64,000 bases of DNA from Coffea arabica (GCF_036785885.1 NC_092326.1:7378001-7442000); one strand, 5' to 3'. Counted from the stretch's first letter, positions 49,464 through 62,675 are shown. A program made the numbers and translations. Notes: generated from the letters alone by a model not told the origin.

Positions 49464-51187
49464 GGGTGTGTTTGGATCCCTTGTTTTTTGGGCTGTTTTT
49501 CAAAAACTGTTTTTGACATTTATATAATAAAATATACAACAAATATTACAAATTGAAATATTATATAAACACCATATTTATAATATTAAAATATTTATAA
49601 TTAATATTAACGTATATTATATATTTTAAATATTTATATATTATTTGTACATATTATAAATATTTTTATATATTTATATGAATTTTATATATTATATAAA
49701 TTATATATAATATAACATATATTATATATTATATAAATTATATATAATATAACATATATTATATATTATATATATTATACATTTATATAAATGTACATTT
49801 ATACATAATATATATTAATGTATATTTATAATATAAATTTATATTATGTATTATATATAATATAATACATTTATACATTTATATTAATATACATAATATT
49901 AATTTTATATTTATACATAATATTAATACATTTGTACATTTATATTAATTATATTAATACATTTATACTTAATACTAATATATATTAATAAAATTATAAT
50001 TTATACATTTATATAATATTCATTTGTAATTTATACATTTATAATAATATAGACTTATACGTTTATAAATATATTTATATTATGTATTATATATTTTTAT
50101 GTAAATACATAAATATATTTATTTATAAATGTATTATAATTGCATAAATGTATATTTATATAAAAATATATAATTTATAATTTATACATTCATATAATAT
50201 TCATTTATAATTTATACATTTACAATAATATAAACTTATACATTTATAAATATATTTATATTATGTATTATATATAATATAATAAATTTATAATACATTT
50301 ATATATTTATATATAAATGTATAAATATATTTATTTATAAATGTATAAATATATTTATTTATAAATGTATAAATATATTTATATATAAATGTATAAATAT
50401 ATTTATTTATAAATGTATAAATATATTTATTTATAAATGTATAAATATATTTATATATAAATGTATAAATATATTTATATATAAATGTATAAATATATTT
50501 ATATATAAATGTATAAATATATTTATTTATAAATGTATAAATATATTTATTTATAAATGTATAAATATATTTATATATAAATGTATAAATATATTTATTT
50601 ATAAATGTATAAATATATTTATATATAAATGTATAAATATATTTATTTATAAATGTATAAATATATTTATTTATAAATGTATTATAAATGCATAAATGTA
50701 GATTTATATAAAAATATAAAAGTTATAAATTGTAATTTATACATTTATGTAATATTCATTTATAATTTATACATTTATAATAATATACACTTATATTCAT
50801 TTATAATTTATACATTTATAATAATATACACTTATAAGTTTATAAATATATTTATATTATGTATTATATATAATATAATACATTTATATATATTTTGAGC
50901 GAATATATAAATATATTTCTTTATAAATATTTATAAATGTATTATAAATGCATAAATGTATATAAAAATATAAATTATAAATTATAAATTATAAAAATAC
51001 CAAAAAATATGTTTTAGAAATACCTGTAAAAATAATCCAAAAAACATCTACAGTAAAAGTTTTTCGTATAATTTTTGAAAAATAACTCCAAAAACAACTA
51101 ATCCAAACGGACTTGTATTTTAAAAACAAAATGCTACAGTGCTATTTTTGAAAAACAACCCCAAAAACAGCTAATCCAAACGGAGCC
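49464..51187. mobile_element. AT-rich MITE-like element (copy 2)
   Basis: Same termini, flanking ATA and duplicated right end as at 21881-23604. Its minisatellite (50315-50675) has the same 15-unit variant order, although such arrays usually change length quickly. Confidence 0.75.
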
Positions 51188-51190
51188 ATA

Positions 51191-51694
51191 GAAGTTGCAA
51201 CATGTATTTGTAATAGTCAGTTGCCCTCACAAAGAAAGAGATCTACAAAAATTTTACAGAGTCTCCCCTATAAATGGGCTAAAACTCCCTGTCAAACAAT
51301 CCAAATTACTGTCATTTCAAATTGCACAAGACGTATTAAAGTACTTTAAATCCATCAATTCGCCTTCAAATAAATCCATTTAATTTCATTAACGCCTTCG
51401 TGGTTTGGAAGAGCTTTAACAAACTATACTATTTCATTGTTTCGACGTCCATAATATGTAGTTGTAAACTAAAAATTAATATCGAATGGCTTGTATCGAA
51501 TTCGAAAGATGGACTTCTGTGGTTTGGACGACGGACTTCCCAACCCAGGTCTCTACGCCTCCCAAGCTTGTGTCACCAACCTTGTATACACCTATATGAA
51601 GCAACAACTGCTCAATATGCAAACCATTTCATATAAGTTATTTGCATCCTGTTTATCTCAATTCATATCTTTTGATGATTACAAAACAATTGGA
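51191..51694. repeat. MULE-flank repeat, right part (copy 2)
   Basis: Duplicate of 23608-24111; hairpin copy D is at 51255-51293. Confidence 0.7.
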
Positions 51695-52770
51695 TGTTTC
51701 TAATACTTTTTGTAAAGATCCTTTTCAGAAATAAACCAAACAGGTATGTGGAGTTAAAGCAGAAAAAGAAGATCAGAAAGGAATGAAGTATGCTGAGGAT
51801 GATGTCGGACGCACAAAAGGAAAGTATCGGACGTCCGACATTCTTTGAGCATCTTCGGACGAGTAGAGAACTCAGACTCGGACGTCCGAAGAAGACAAGC
51901 CAGGAGTTACTCTATTACTAATTTGGTTCGGATGCTCAACACCTGTGTATCGGACGTCCGACAAATGTTGCTGATCTTCGGACACAACACTTTGGATGCA
52001 TCGGCCGTCCGAAGGAATTGAAGAAGAAAAGTCCAAGTATTCATCCTACCCTCGGACGCATGATCGGACGTCCTAAGAGACTCGAGAAAACTTCCAGAAC
52101 TCATTTATATCGTTCGGACGCATAAAAACCAAGCATCGGACGTCCGACAGCACCAACGGCTAGTTGACTCTTCAGCTACCTTCTACCCGTTGACAGCATT
52201 AATTGAAGAATTCTCTGGTCTCCTATAAAAGGAACTAAGCCAACCACCTCAGGATAACTTTGTACATCAAGCCTACATCAGATTGTGAGTGATTCAAGTG
52301 CTAGAATACTCAAAAGAATCATTTGTATTCCTTGCATGTGCAATCTTCGTGTAGCTGTTTTTCAAGTGTGACATAGCTTCTTCAATAGTGTAGCAAAGAG
52401 AGGGTTTGCGACTGTTTGTAAAACTTCCTTGCTTGACCAAGTGTATTTTGGGGCAAGAAGGAAGTGATCCCTTCCTTGTACACATAAGATTGGTTGCAAG
52501 TCTATTCAGCTTGAAGTAACTTGGTATATAATAGAGGGTTTCAAACATCAGTTGTGTTTGAAGCTTGGTTTGGCTCTTTACTCTCATTTACTGCTTTTCT
52601 ATATAAACTGCTTTTCTCCTCATCTCACTAATACCTGTGCTACTATATTATCTCGTTCATTGAGAAGCATCTTGAAAAAGAAGGGCTGTCTGTCAAAAAG
52701 GTTGAATATTTACTAGCAGGTTTTTGAAAGCCTAATTCACCCCCCTCTTAGGTTGTCCTCGATCCTAATA
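51695..52770 (+). repeat. Sirevirus-like 5' LTR (copy 2)
   Basis: Duplicate of 24112-25187. Palindromes TCGGACGTCCGA at 51827, 51878, 51950 and 52136; TATA box 52224-52231; primer site 52773-52784. Confidence 0.7.
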
Positions 52771-52824
52771 ATTGGTATCAGAGCTTGGTCTCCTAGAGAT
52801 TAAGCTCAAGCGGCTTGGAGTAAG

Positions 52825-54540
52825 ATGACAACCAGTCATGCTATGTTTGTTGAGGGGCAATCTGTTACTAGGCCTCCCATGTTTACTGGTTCCAATTATG
52901 TTAGCTGGAAAGAAAGAATGATTATCTTCTTGCAATCCATTGATATTGAGCTATGGTTTATTGTGAATGAAGGACCGCATGATGCTAACTTTCTTGATGC
53001 AGAAACAGGTTTATTGCGGCCAAAAACGAGAGCTGAGATGAATGCTCAAGACAGAACCAATCTCACATTGAATGCCAAAGCCATGAATGTTCTTTACAGT
53101 GCCTTAGACTCAAATGAGTCAATTAGAGTAAAAGGGTGTAAATCTGCCAAAGAAATGTGGGATAAGTTAAGAGAAATTCATGAGGGCAGCGACAACGTAA
53201 GAGAACAGAAAAAGTCCATTCTGGTCACCAAATATGAATCTTTTAAGATGGAGCCTCATGAGAACATCGACAAAATGTATTGTAGATTCAATGATCTGAT
53301 CAAGGATTTAGAGGTACTCGAGAAGGAATACTCTCTAGGTGAAAAGAACAGAAAAATTCTGAATGCTCTATCAAAGGATTGGGAAATCAAAGTAACTGCT
53401 ATAGAGGAAGCTAAGGATTTAAATTCCTTATCCATTGAATCTCTGATTAACTCTCTAACTTCCTATGAACTGAAGCTTAAATCTAAGTTGCAGGAAGAAG
53501 AAGACACAAAAGGAAGGAAGAGTATTGCTCTGAAAACGTCACAAGATGAAGATGAAACAGCCTCACTGGATGAAAATGACTTGGATGGTGATGATAGTGA
53601 CATTGCACTCATCACAAGAGGCTTCAAAAGATTTCTTAATAAGAGAAGATTCAGGAAAGGCGGATCCAGCAATTCCTTCCAGAATCAGACTAATGACTTC
53701 AGGAATAGAGGGAAACTAGAGTTCAACAAGAAGCAGAATGATAAATGCTTTGAATGTGGCCAACCTGGACACTATGCAAATGAGTGTCCAATGAAGAAAA
53801 AGAAGGAAAACAAGATTGAACGAAAACCAAAGTTCAACAATTTCCAGATTACCTGGAATGATTGCAACTCAGAAGGCGAAGTTGAAGAAGAAGAGGAATC
53901 TGCTCAAGTAGCTTTCATGGCCATTGGAGATGAAGAGGTAACACAATGCAACTCTCAAATCAATAGTGATAGTGAATCTGATGATGATGTCAATTCTTTT
54001 CTAGAAAAAATGCATGACAGCTTGAAAGAATCCTATGCTAAAAACAAAGAACTGAAGCAAAAAATCAGCTTTCTAATACAAGACAATGCAAATCTTTTTC
54101 GACAAAACAAATGCCTTAAGCATGAAAATGATAACCTGAAAAGGACTGAAACTGATGCGATTGCTGAACTTTACAAAAAGAAAAATTACTGTGACTTACT
54201 CAACAGTGAGCAATGCAGCCTGAGAAAAAGGATGGATGATTTATGTAAATTGTTACATCATGTGAAACAGAATCATCTTCAAAAAATTGACACTGTACCT
54301 TATGTTAATACTCATCGAATAAGACTGAACCAAAATACAAATGAGTTTGCTATCCACAGAAGAAGGCAAGTCAGATTCATCAAACCTGTTCATTTGATTA
54401 ATCCTATGTCAATGTGCAACTTTTGTTATCAATCTGGCCACATGTACAGCAACTGTCATGTTAAGAAAAATATGAGGAATGGGATGAGATGCATGTGGAT
54501 AGTCAAACATAAGACTAACTCTCAAGGACCCAACATGTAA
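52825..54540 (+). CDS. gag: Sirevirus-like Gag (copy 2)
   Basis: Duplicate of 25242-26957, with both CCHC knuckles and the coiled coil. It ends at TAA 54538-54540. Confidence 0.93.
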   Translation: MTTSHAMFVEGQSVTRPPMFTGSNYVSWKERMIIFLQSIDIELWFIVNEGPHDANFLDAETGLLRPKTRAEMNAQDRTNLTLNAKAMNVLYSALDSNESIRVKGCKSAKEMWDKLREIHEGSDNVREQKKSILVTKYESFKMEPHENIDKMYCRFNDLIKDLEVLEKEYSLGEKNRKILNALSKDWEIKVTAIEEAKDLNSLSIESLINSLTSYELKLKSKLQEEEDTKGRKSIALKTSQDEDETASLDENDLDGDDSDIALITRGFKRFLNKRRFRKGGSSNSFQNQTNDFRNRGKLEFNKKQNDKCFECGQPGHYANECPMKKKKENKIERKPKFNNFQITWNDCNSEGEVEEEEESAQVAFMAIGDEEVTQCNSQINSDSESDDDVNSFLEKMHDSLKESYAKNKELKQKISFLIQDNANLFRQNKCLKHENDNLKRTETDAIAELYKKKNYCDLLNSEQCSLRKRMDDLCKLLHHVKQNHLQKIDTVPYVNTHRIRLNQNTNEFAIHRRRQVRFIKPVHLINPMSMCNFCYQSGHMYSNCHVKKNMRNGMRCMWIVKHKTNSQGPNM

Positions 54541-54576
54541 AGGGTACCAAGTATTATCTTGTGGGTTTGTGTGTAG

Positions 54577-57500
54577 GTGAACCAGGATTACAGTGCTAAA
54601 GGATCAAAATGGTTCATTGATAGTGGATGTTCAAGACATATGACTGGTGATGCGTCACAATTTATTAAACTCAAGCAAAAAGCAAGTGGAAAGGTAACTT
54701 TTGGAGATGATAACAAAGCCAAAACTGTTGGCATTGGCGATGTTGGTAAGAATGATCAAACTTTTATTCACAATGTTCTTCTTGTTGATAATTTGAGCTA
54801 CAATCTGTTAAGTGTTAGCCAATTGTGTGATAGGAATCTGTTTGTATTATTCAAAAAGCTTGAATGTCTTATATTTGACTCAAAGTTCAACATTATTTTC
54901 AAAGGAAAAAGAGTTAATGATGTCTACGTTGTGTATCTTGAAAATTTTGATTCCTCATATCTCAAATGTCTCAAAGTAGCAAATGAGGACCCATGGTTAT
55001 GGCATAGAAGGTTGTGTCACTTCAATATGGACTTGCTGAAAGAAATTTCTAAAAAGGAACTTGTTAGAGGTCTTCCAAAAATCAGATTTGAAAAAGACAG
55101 AATCTGTGATGCATGCCAATTTGGAAAACAAGTCAAGGTCTCTTTTAAACCTAAGAAATGTGTTTCCACTTCAAAACCACTTGAACTTCTGCACCTTGAT
55201 CTATTTGGCCCTACACAGACTGCAAGCCTTGGTGGTAAGAGATATTGTTTTGTGATTGTTGATGACTTCTCTCGATATACTTGGGTAATATTCCTTGCTC
55301 ATAAAGATGATGCCTTTAAGAATTTTACCTCATTATTTGCTAAAGTACAAAATCTGCTTGGCTTGAAAATTGTTAGAATTAGAAGTGATAATGGGACAGA
55401 ATTTAAGTTCTGTGGTTTTCCAGAATTCTGTGATCACAATGGTATTACCCATGAATTCTCTATTGCTAGAGTTCCTCAACAGAATGGAGTTGTAGAAAGA
55501 AAAAATAGAACTCTCCAAGAGGCTGCTAGAACCATGCTTAGTGAATGCAATTTACCAAAATATTTTTGGGCTGAAGCCATAAACACAGCTTGCTATACCA
55601 TGAATAGAATTCTTCTAAGACCAATTTTGAACAAAACTTCCTATGAGCTCATGTATGATAAAAAGCCAGTAGTCAGCTACTTCAAAGTATTTGGTTGTAA
55701 GTGTTTCATTTTGAATATCAAGGAACATCTTGGAAAGTTTGACAAGAAATCTGATGAAGGAATTTTCTTGGGATATTGTGAAAACAAAAGAGGTTTCAGA
55801 GTTTATAATCGTAGAACATTGATTATAGAGGAGGCTATACACATTACTTTTGATGAATCTAATGGTGACATTTCTATGAGTTGTGGTGATGATGATGACA
55901 CAGGTGTTCAAGAAGGACTAAAGAAACTAGCAATCAATGACCATGACTCTGCTTCACCAGAAACTGATTCAAAGGATAATGATGCTCAGATCAGTCCAGC
56001 TGAAGAAGTGAATAATAGAGATACCACTACTCCTAATGATCTTCCAAGAGCCTGGAAATTTGCTCATAATCATCCCAGGGAGCTCATAATTGGTGATCCT
56101 TCTGAAAAGGTCAGGACTCGTTCCTCTAGACACCTGGTAGATAATCTTGCTTTTGTATCACATTTTGAACCAAAAAATGTTGTTGATGTTTTGAATGATG
56201 AGCACTGGATTTTAGCTATGGAAGAAGAGTTAATCCAATTTGAAAGAAACAAAGTCTGGACTCTGGTTGCCAGACCACAAGGCCATCCTATCATTGGCAC
56301 AAAATGGGTGTTTAGAAACAAATTGAATGATAAAGGGGAGATTGTTAGAAACAAGGCTAGACTGGTGGCTAAAGGATACACTCAAGAAGAGGGAATAGAC
56401 TTTGATGAGTCTTTTGCACCAGTAGCCAGGCTGGAATCCATAAGAATGTTTTTAGCATTTGCATGTTTCAAGAATTTTAAATTATTTCAAATGGATGTTA
56501 AGAGTGCTTTCTTAAATGGATTTATAGATCAAGAAGTCTATGTTGACCAACCACCTGGCTTTGAAAATGTATCTTATCCAAATCACGTGTTTAAACTCTC
56601 AAAAGCTTTATATGGATTAAAGCAAGCTCCTAGAGCATGGTATGAACGTCTGAGTGGATTTCTGATTGAAAATGGTTTTAAAAGAGGCATTGTAGACACT
56701 ACACTTTTTACAAAACAAAGCTCACAAGATCTTTTGATAGTGCAAATATATGTGGATGATATCATATTTGGTGCTACTAATGAAAATTTGTGCAAGGATT
56801 TTTCCATCATCATGCAAAAAGAATTTGAAATGAGCATGATGGGAGAACTGAATTTCTTCCTTGGACTCCAAGTGATTCAAACCCATGATGGAACATTTAT
56901 AAATCAAACAAAATACACCATGGAGTTGCTGAAAAGATTCAAAATGGAGGATTCAAAGCCTGTTGGGACACCTATGTGCACCTCTACCAAACTAGACAAA
57001 GATGAGGAAGGTATTAAAGTTGAGGAGAAGAAGTACAGAGGTATGATTGGAAGTTTACTTTATTTAACTGCTAGTAGGCCTGACATCATGTTTGCTGTGT
57101 GTTTATGTGCTCGATTTCAATCCTGTCCAAAGGAATCACACTTGAATGCAGTAAAAAGAATCTTGAGATATCTTAAAGGAACCTTAAATTTTGGCTTGTG
57201 GTATCCAAAATGTTATGAACTTTCTTTGTGTGGATTTTCTGATGCTGATTTTGGAGGTTGTAAAATAGATAGAAAAAGTACTACTGGTATATGCAACTTT
57301 CTTGGAAATTGCTTGGTCTCTTGGTTTAGTAAAAAACAAAATGCTATCTCACTGTCCACTACTGAAGCTGAGTATGTTGCTGCTGGTGCTTGTTGTGCTC
57401 AATTGTTGTGGATGAAAAACACACTAAATGATTTCGGTTTAGTGTATGAATGTGTACCCATGTACTGTGACAACACCAGTGCAATTAATCTAACAAAAAA

Positions 57501-57696
57501 TCCCATTCAACACTCTAGGACTAAGCACATTGATATTAAGCATCATTTCATTCGCGATCTTGTCTCAAAGGGGATAATCCGTGTTGAGTTTGTTTGTTCT
57601 AAAGAACAGATCGCTGATATACTCACAAAAGCTCTTCCGCTAGATCAATTTGTGTTTTTGAGGACCAAATTGGGTGTTACAGAAAAAATGTTCTGA
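54577..57696 (+). CDS. pol: Sirevirus-like Pol (copy 2)
   Basis: Duplicate of 26994-30113, YVDD at 56749-56760. This copy keeps the native downstream sequence, whereas copy 1 is cut by the duplication junction. Confidence 0.93.
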   Translation: MNQDYSAKGSKWFIDSGCSRHMTGDASQFIKLKQKASGKVTFGDDNKAKTVGIGDVGKNDQTFIHNVLLVDNLSYNLLSVSQLCDRNLFVLFKKLECLIFDSKFNIIFKGKRVNDVYVVYLENFDSSYLKCLKVANEDPWLWHRRLCHFNMDLLKEISKKELVRGLPKIRFEKDRICDACQFGKQVKVSFKPKKCVSTSKPLELLHLDLFGPTQTASLGGKRYCFVIVDDFSRYTWVIFLAHKDDAFKNFTSLFAKVQNLLGLKIVRIRSDNGTEFKFCGFPEFCDHNGITHEFSIARVPQQNGVVERKNRTLQEAARTMLSECNLPKYFWAEAINTACYTMNRILLRPILNKTSYELMYDKKPVVSYFKVFGCKCFILNIKEHLGKFDKKSDEGIFLGYCENKRGFRVYNRRTLIIEEAIHITFDESNGDISMSCGDDDDTGVQEGLKKLAINDHDSASPETDSKDNDAQISPAEEVNNRDTTTPNDLPRAWKFAHNHPRELIIGDPSEKVRTRSSRHLVDNLAFVSHFEPKNVVDVLNDEHWILAMEEELIQFERNKVWTLVARPQGHPIIGTKWVFRNKLNDKGEIVRNKARLVAKGYTQEEGIDFDESFAPVARLESIRMFLAFACFKNFKLFQMDVKSAFLNGFIDQEVYVDQPPGFENVSYPNHVFKLSKALYGLKQAPRAWYERLSGFLIENGFKRGIVDTTLFTKQSSQDLLIVQIYVDDIIFGATNENLCKDFSIIMQKEFEMSMMGELNFFLGLQVIQTHDGTFINQTKYTMELLKRFKMEDSKPVGTPMCTSTKLDKDEEGIKVEEKKYRGMIGSLLYLTASRPDIMFAVCLCARFQSCPKESHLNAVKRILRYLKGTLNFGLWYPKCYELSLCGFSDADFGGCKIDRKSTTGICNFLGNCLVSWFSKKQNAISLSTTEAEYVAAGACCAQLLWMKNTLNDFGLVYECVPMYCDNTSAINLTKNPIQHSRTKHIDIKHHFIRDLVSKGIIRVEFVCSKEQIADILTKALPLDQFVFLRTKLGVTEKMF

Positions 57697-58020
57697 GTCT
57701 TATTTCCAGACAATCCTTATCGGACGTCCGATGAATTGGAACGGACGTCCGACAGTGTTCCTCATCCAAGGTCCAGAAAATCCCTGGCTCGGACGGTTGT
57801 GTCGGACGCATCACTTCGTTCGGACGTCCGACACTCAAAAAAATGAGTCCTACAAGACAGTTATCCACTCTTCTCAATTCATTTTCCTTCATAAGTCTCG
57901 GACGCGACCTTTCAGTTTCTCTAAAATTTGAAATTCAAATTCCTCTCTCCTCAAACCAAGTTTCGAAAAATTAACTCAACCAACTCATCCCAATTAGTAA
58001 TAGTTAGTTAACGAGGATTA
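57697..58020 (+). other. Sirevirus 3' untranslated remnant with palindromes
   Basis: No ORF. TCGGACGTCCGA at 57720-57731 and about 57820-57831, ACGGACGTCCGA at about 57741-57752, and half-sites at about 57789, 57801 and 57898. Beyond about 57960 the sequence changes character and no sequence like the 5' LTR follows, so the element's 3' LTR is deleted or truncated. Confidence 0.6.
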
Positions 58021-58895
58021 CAAAAATTTTTTAAAAATGTCGGCAAAGCCTCCCCTACGGAAATTGCTATAAATATTCAAAAACTAACAAAGATATTTAA
58101 AAAAAAATTGACAAGGTCTCCCCTATAAGTAGGCTAAAACTCACTGTACCAATGATACAAACAGGGTCTATATTAAGTTATAATCGGTCAATACCACACT
58201 GTATAATATATATGTCCCCTATAATTTAGAACCCTAACAACTATGAGCCGCCTTCGAATTGCAAAAGAGAGTTGATTGACATGCGATTTGGAAGAATATT
58301 TAATCAATTTTTGGGCTCCACATCCATATAGCTATACAAGATCTATGTTCATATACGTATGCTATTTTCATCAACAACACAATAAGATTTTTTTGGCTAT
58401 ATCCAAAGGCCACTTCACAGCATTATCTGTTATTTCCCTAACCTCGACATGCATATATTGTAAATATAGACTACAAGATTAGATTTAACTTCAAATCCAT
58501 CGATTCGACTTAAAATAAATCCGTTAACGTGTTCTAACGCCCTCTTCTACATCCAGAAGTTTAACAAAACATACTATTTCAATTCGACGTAAAAAATCTA
58601 AAAGTTGTAATATAAAATATATTACCGAATGACTTATATCAAATTCGAATCTAGCCAACATCTATGGTCAGGTTTTTTTGAGGTACCAACCCCAGCCTCT
58701 AAACCTCCCAAGCTTATGTCACCAACCTTGTATGTACCTATATGAAGAAATAATTTACAACAAAAAACCATTTAAAAAAACAGAAGTTGCGACATGTATT
58801 TGTAATAGTCAGTTGCCCTCACAAAGAAAACTCTACAAAAAATTCGACAGAGTCTCCCCTATAAATGGGCTAAAACTCCCTGTCAAACAATTCAA
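58021..58895. repeat. Diverged copy of the MULE-flank repeat
   Basis: Aligns in the same orientation with 21231-21880 joined to 23608-23720, without the AT-rich element. It carries a half hairpin (58040-58070), a degenerate hairpin (58110-58147) and an excellent hairpin copy F (58846-58884). The point matching the MITE insertion is at about 58782/58783. Confidence 0.8.
58846..58884 (-). repeat. 39-nt hairpin repeat, copy F
   Basis: On the minus strand GACAGGG pairs with CTCTGTC. The loop is the same as in copy D (23672-23710), whose stem has one basal mismatch. Confidence 0.7.
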
Positions 58896-59593
58896 ATATC
58901 CATGAAATTCAAAAGCTCCAATCTATAAACTACATAATATCAATAAAATTTCTAAACTCCAATTGCAAAACATACAATGTCCAATGTAGATAGTGTTTCG
59001 ACCAAAAATAACAGCTGCGAAATGGATTTTAAAAACAAAAACTGAAAAGTGGGCACTTGCCACCCAAATTTGGTACATAACCCTTGCCCCCACATTGAGT
59101 ATTAGAGACTTTGTCTACTATGTGCTTAGCATTTTAGAGAATTATTTTGTACATTAAAATAGTCAGAGATGATTAATTATTATCATTTTAAATTACACAA
59201 GATATATTAAAGTACTAATTATTGTAATTATTATCATTTCAACTTATACAGGGCGTATTAAAGTACTAATTATTGTAAATGGCATGCTAAAGTACGACAA
59301 TAGTGTCTAAATGTATATAAAAAATAATTAAATGGCATGCTATGCGAGAACTCGAAAATTTCTTATATTTTTTTTCAAAAATGCCCTTTTATTTGGAAAT
59401 TATTCGTTTATTATAACCCTACTACCCAATCATTCCACAATAAGTGCAAATTGACCAAGAAAGTAGGGTTTCACTTTTCGTTTTCAAGTTGGAGCAAGTT
59501 AGGGTTGTCGCGTTTTTCCATAGGGTGATTTTTCTGGTACAGAGTGAGGAGCAAATTTGGTGCTTAAGAGTGACTTTTAGGTGAGAAATAATA
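58896..59593. other. Non-coding sequence before the right gypsy LTR
   Basis: AT-rich with a duplicated 'tattaaagtactaattattgtaa' type block (about 59206-59278). No gene seen. The LTR could begin within this stretch. Confidence 0.45.
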
Positions 59594-62526
59594 TGTGATT
59601 AGGAGCAATGATAAAAAGTTAGTGAATAGGAAGTAGAAACCCTAGTACATGTGATTTAAGAAAAAACGGCGTGAACCGACGGGTACCGCGCACTACCGAT
59701 TGAGCGCACCACTTGACCACCACTTTCTCACCACATGAGCTCATTAACACTTGAGCAAAATATCTCCTCAATTCCAGCTAGCCTTGACCGAAAATATGGA
59801 CCAAAATAGCAAGGAAAAGAAAAAAGAAGTGAGTGGTGATGGTGAAGCCACTTGTCGCCACCTAAGGGCCACTTGACCAAGCCAAGAGTCCAACCTTCTT
59901 ATCCTCCATTTTGCTCCATTCTTCTTCATATTTCTGCTGGTTGGCCGAGAGAGAGAGAAAGAAAAACCCAAGAGTGTGTTGCATCATTTCATCTTGAAAT
60001 CTAGGCACAAAGTGAGGAAACAAAGAAAACAAACCGATTAAAGCCATCCTTGGGTGTTTAGCTAGTGGAGTATTGGTGAAATTTTGAAAGGAAGAACTAG
60101 GGTTGCTCTTGGAAGACACTTAAGTAAGGTAAGGATGATGATTTCCCCATTTCTTACTCTTGATCTTGTTTATATTAGCTTAGCACCTCAAAGTTGTGGT
60201 GAATGATGGTTGTTATCATGTTTTGGGTGTTTTTCCTTTTAGTTACATGAATTAGGATTTGAAGGATTGCTACCTATACTTGATGTATGCCTAATATATA
60301 TTGTATCTAAGATTAAATAGGGGGTTTTGGTAGCAAGTGAAGCAAGAAATGAAAAAAGTTCTTTGAAACCAAAAAATTCCAGATTTCTGGAAAATTTTTA
60401 TCCTGTTCTGTCCGGTTCCAGTTTGTGTTGTTAGAGGCCAAATTAGGCTTGGTTTAAAACATGAAAGTTGTATAGAATGATATTTTATAGTTGCCTACAA
60501 AATTTCAGCCCAATCGGAGCAACGTAGCCGGTGTTCACTATGTTGCCTCACTGCCTAAAATACCCTCACTGCCCTATGTTGCCTTCCAGTGTTCCATTTA
60601 GACAGTTTAGTCTTTTGGCCATGCCTATTCACTATAATTCGTGCTGATTTGGCTATTTTCCAAAACATAAAAGTTTTAGCACTCTGTCTTAGCTTTTCAA
60701 CGCCACCAAGAACGCCTTAAATGGACTTGGGTAACCTGAGATATGACCATTTGAAGGCAGTACAATTAAATAGCCGATTAGTTGGATTTTGATTCTGTAA
60801 ATTGGGAATTTGACTGGGTTACACTGGAAATTTGACTAAGTGATTTTCATGAAAGTTGTAGGCCTTCGTCTTAGCTTCGAAATGGTATAAGTTGTACCTC
60901 AATCCGATAAGCGTAGCCTCGGATGTGTTCTTTCCGCAAAAACCCATCAAATTTGTCTTTTGTAAACTTCATTTCCGCATTTGTTATTAGTTTGATTCTT
61001 GTCCTTGTATTGTCTTGAGCCTATTGAACGGCTATTGAAATGCAATTGTGTTATGGATGACTTTGGATTGGATTGAGTAAAATAATGAAGCCATAAATGG
61101 CTGGAAATAGGAAAATACAAAGGGCATGCTGCCCAAATTTACGCTCGAGGACTATAGAAATACACTTGCGACTTGGGTAGAGTTGATATGAGTATCACTT
61201 GGGTCATCTAGGACTTTGGCTACCTTGGTTATCGAGGGTTATACGTTAAAATCTAGCCGAACTTGTACCCTTGAGGAAAAGACATAATAACCACTGTAAA
61301 CCCGTTTTCCTTGTACTTTCGACTCAAATGTTATTTCCAAGTATATTTGCTACAAAATCTTCTAGTTTGAAAAGCGAGCAAGTGTTTCACGAATGTCTTC
61401 CAAATGAACTTAAATTATTTGATTCTTATTGAATGAAACGTTTAAGTTTCGAATCTTGGTAATGTTTCAAAGTTCTCAAACTGAAATTTTATCGCAGATC
61501 TGGACTCCAAACCTGGAGTATAACTGAACGTGAATACTTGAGGCACTACATTTTAGTGAGTGCTTCCAAATATCCGATTGCACTTAATACATGTGTTTTC
61601 TACTTGACCTACATGAGTACATGATGAATGAATGATAGGGCAAGAGTGTACTTTACCGCATTTGTCCTAACATAACTTGTTCTTGTTTGTTGATTACACT
61701 TGATTCGCTATACATGTACATGAGTTATATCCTGCCTAGAATTCCAGCAACCCTGTGGCTAGTTAATTGAGTCGAGCCGGCAAGAGTTTGGTCGATTAGA
61801 TAACGAACCCTGGGTAACTAGTTATGTCGAGTGGAGTGTTATCTCCTTGGCTAAATGGTATACTCGAGTATTACCATCCGTGTTTCATGTGGCGTGCGGG
61901 CCCGGAGAAGGGGGTTGATCGGTGGACGGAGATTGGCGTGAAGTGGGGTTTATTTTGGACTAGTTATTACTTGAGAGTTGACGAAGTGTCAACTACCAAT
62001 CGATCAAGCTGGAATGGAGCCAAGATCTGAGTTACTGTATCCTTATATGTGAATGTGAATTTGATGTGGCTTGACTAGCTGAAGTGCTATTTCTCTGATT
62101 TGACTTGTTTGCTCGCTATTTCACTATTACTTTGCTATCACTTGGTTTGTTGGCCAATTTGATATTTGGAACTTCACTGAGTTTTGGCACACTCCGTTAA
62201 TTTTGTTTTCCTTACAGGGGTATGAGCGAGACGTGAGACGGGTAAAGACTAGCGTAGTCTAGTTGTTTGACTTTTGACTTGTACTCGCGCTATTACTTGA
62301 ATAGAATTTGTTGTATTTGGATTGTATACGCTTTGAACTAGTTTGGGTATATTGAGACTTTGTACCTTGATTTGTATCAATGTAAATTATAAGCTTGAAT
62401 TGTGGATGTTAATTATGGTCTATGGATGTATGCCGTAATACGAGTGAGTGAGTGAGTCCTGGCGAGAGTTGGGCAGGCGGTCCGCCGAACCCTTTGGTAC
62501 TCCTTAGGGGAAGGTGGGGTCGCACA
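59594..62526 (+). repeat. Ty3/gypsy (chromovirus) 5' LTR; start tentative
   Basis: The end is firm: GGTCGCACA at 62518-62526, then a primer site. The start is a guess, TGTG at 59594, which mirrors the terminal CACA; no second full LTR is available to confirm it. About 61830-62526 matches the left-edge LTR at 1-717. Near the 3' end GCAG(A/G)CGGTC(T/C)GC forms a small inverted repeat in both copies. No gene inside. Confidence 0.65.
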
Positions 62527-62528
62527 GG

Positions 62529-62538
62529 TGGTATCAGA
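62529..62538 (+). promoter_or_regulatory. Primer-binding site of the gypsy element
   Basis: TGGTATCAGA, 2 nt after the LTR; matches the 3' end of initiator-Met tRNA, as used by chromoviruses. Confidence 0.85.
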
Positions 62539-62675
62539 TCCTAGGTTGTGAATTGATCTGGATAGATTGAGTGCTTGATACGATAGGCTAGGGTTTTATT
62601 CTTGAGCTTAGCCTTTAGCCTTGTTGTCTACGTCTCGTGTACTTACTTTTGCAATGTTACTTGCAAACCTAGGTT

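Larger units (their letters stand above)
30152..57735 (+). repeat. 27,583-bp direct tandem duplication, copy 2
   Basis: Position n in copy 1 corresponds to n + 27,583 here. Non-coding stretches not listed separately (30240-32114, 39102-40107, 42104-42708, 45142-45768, 48595-48813) hold the same content as their copy-1 counterparts. I saw no base difference in the stretches compared by eye, but I could not align the full length. Confidence 0.95.

Noticed and set aside
21231..58895. MULE terminal inverted repeats represented by the flank repeats
   Set aside because: The copies are in direct, not inverted, orientation and include internal blocks; no 9-bp target duplication was found.
57697..59593. 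Possible 3' LTR of the Sirevirus-like element
   Set aside because: Only the short TCGGACGTCCGA motif is shared with the 5' LTR; no ordered similarity and no polypurine tract next to a TG start.
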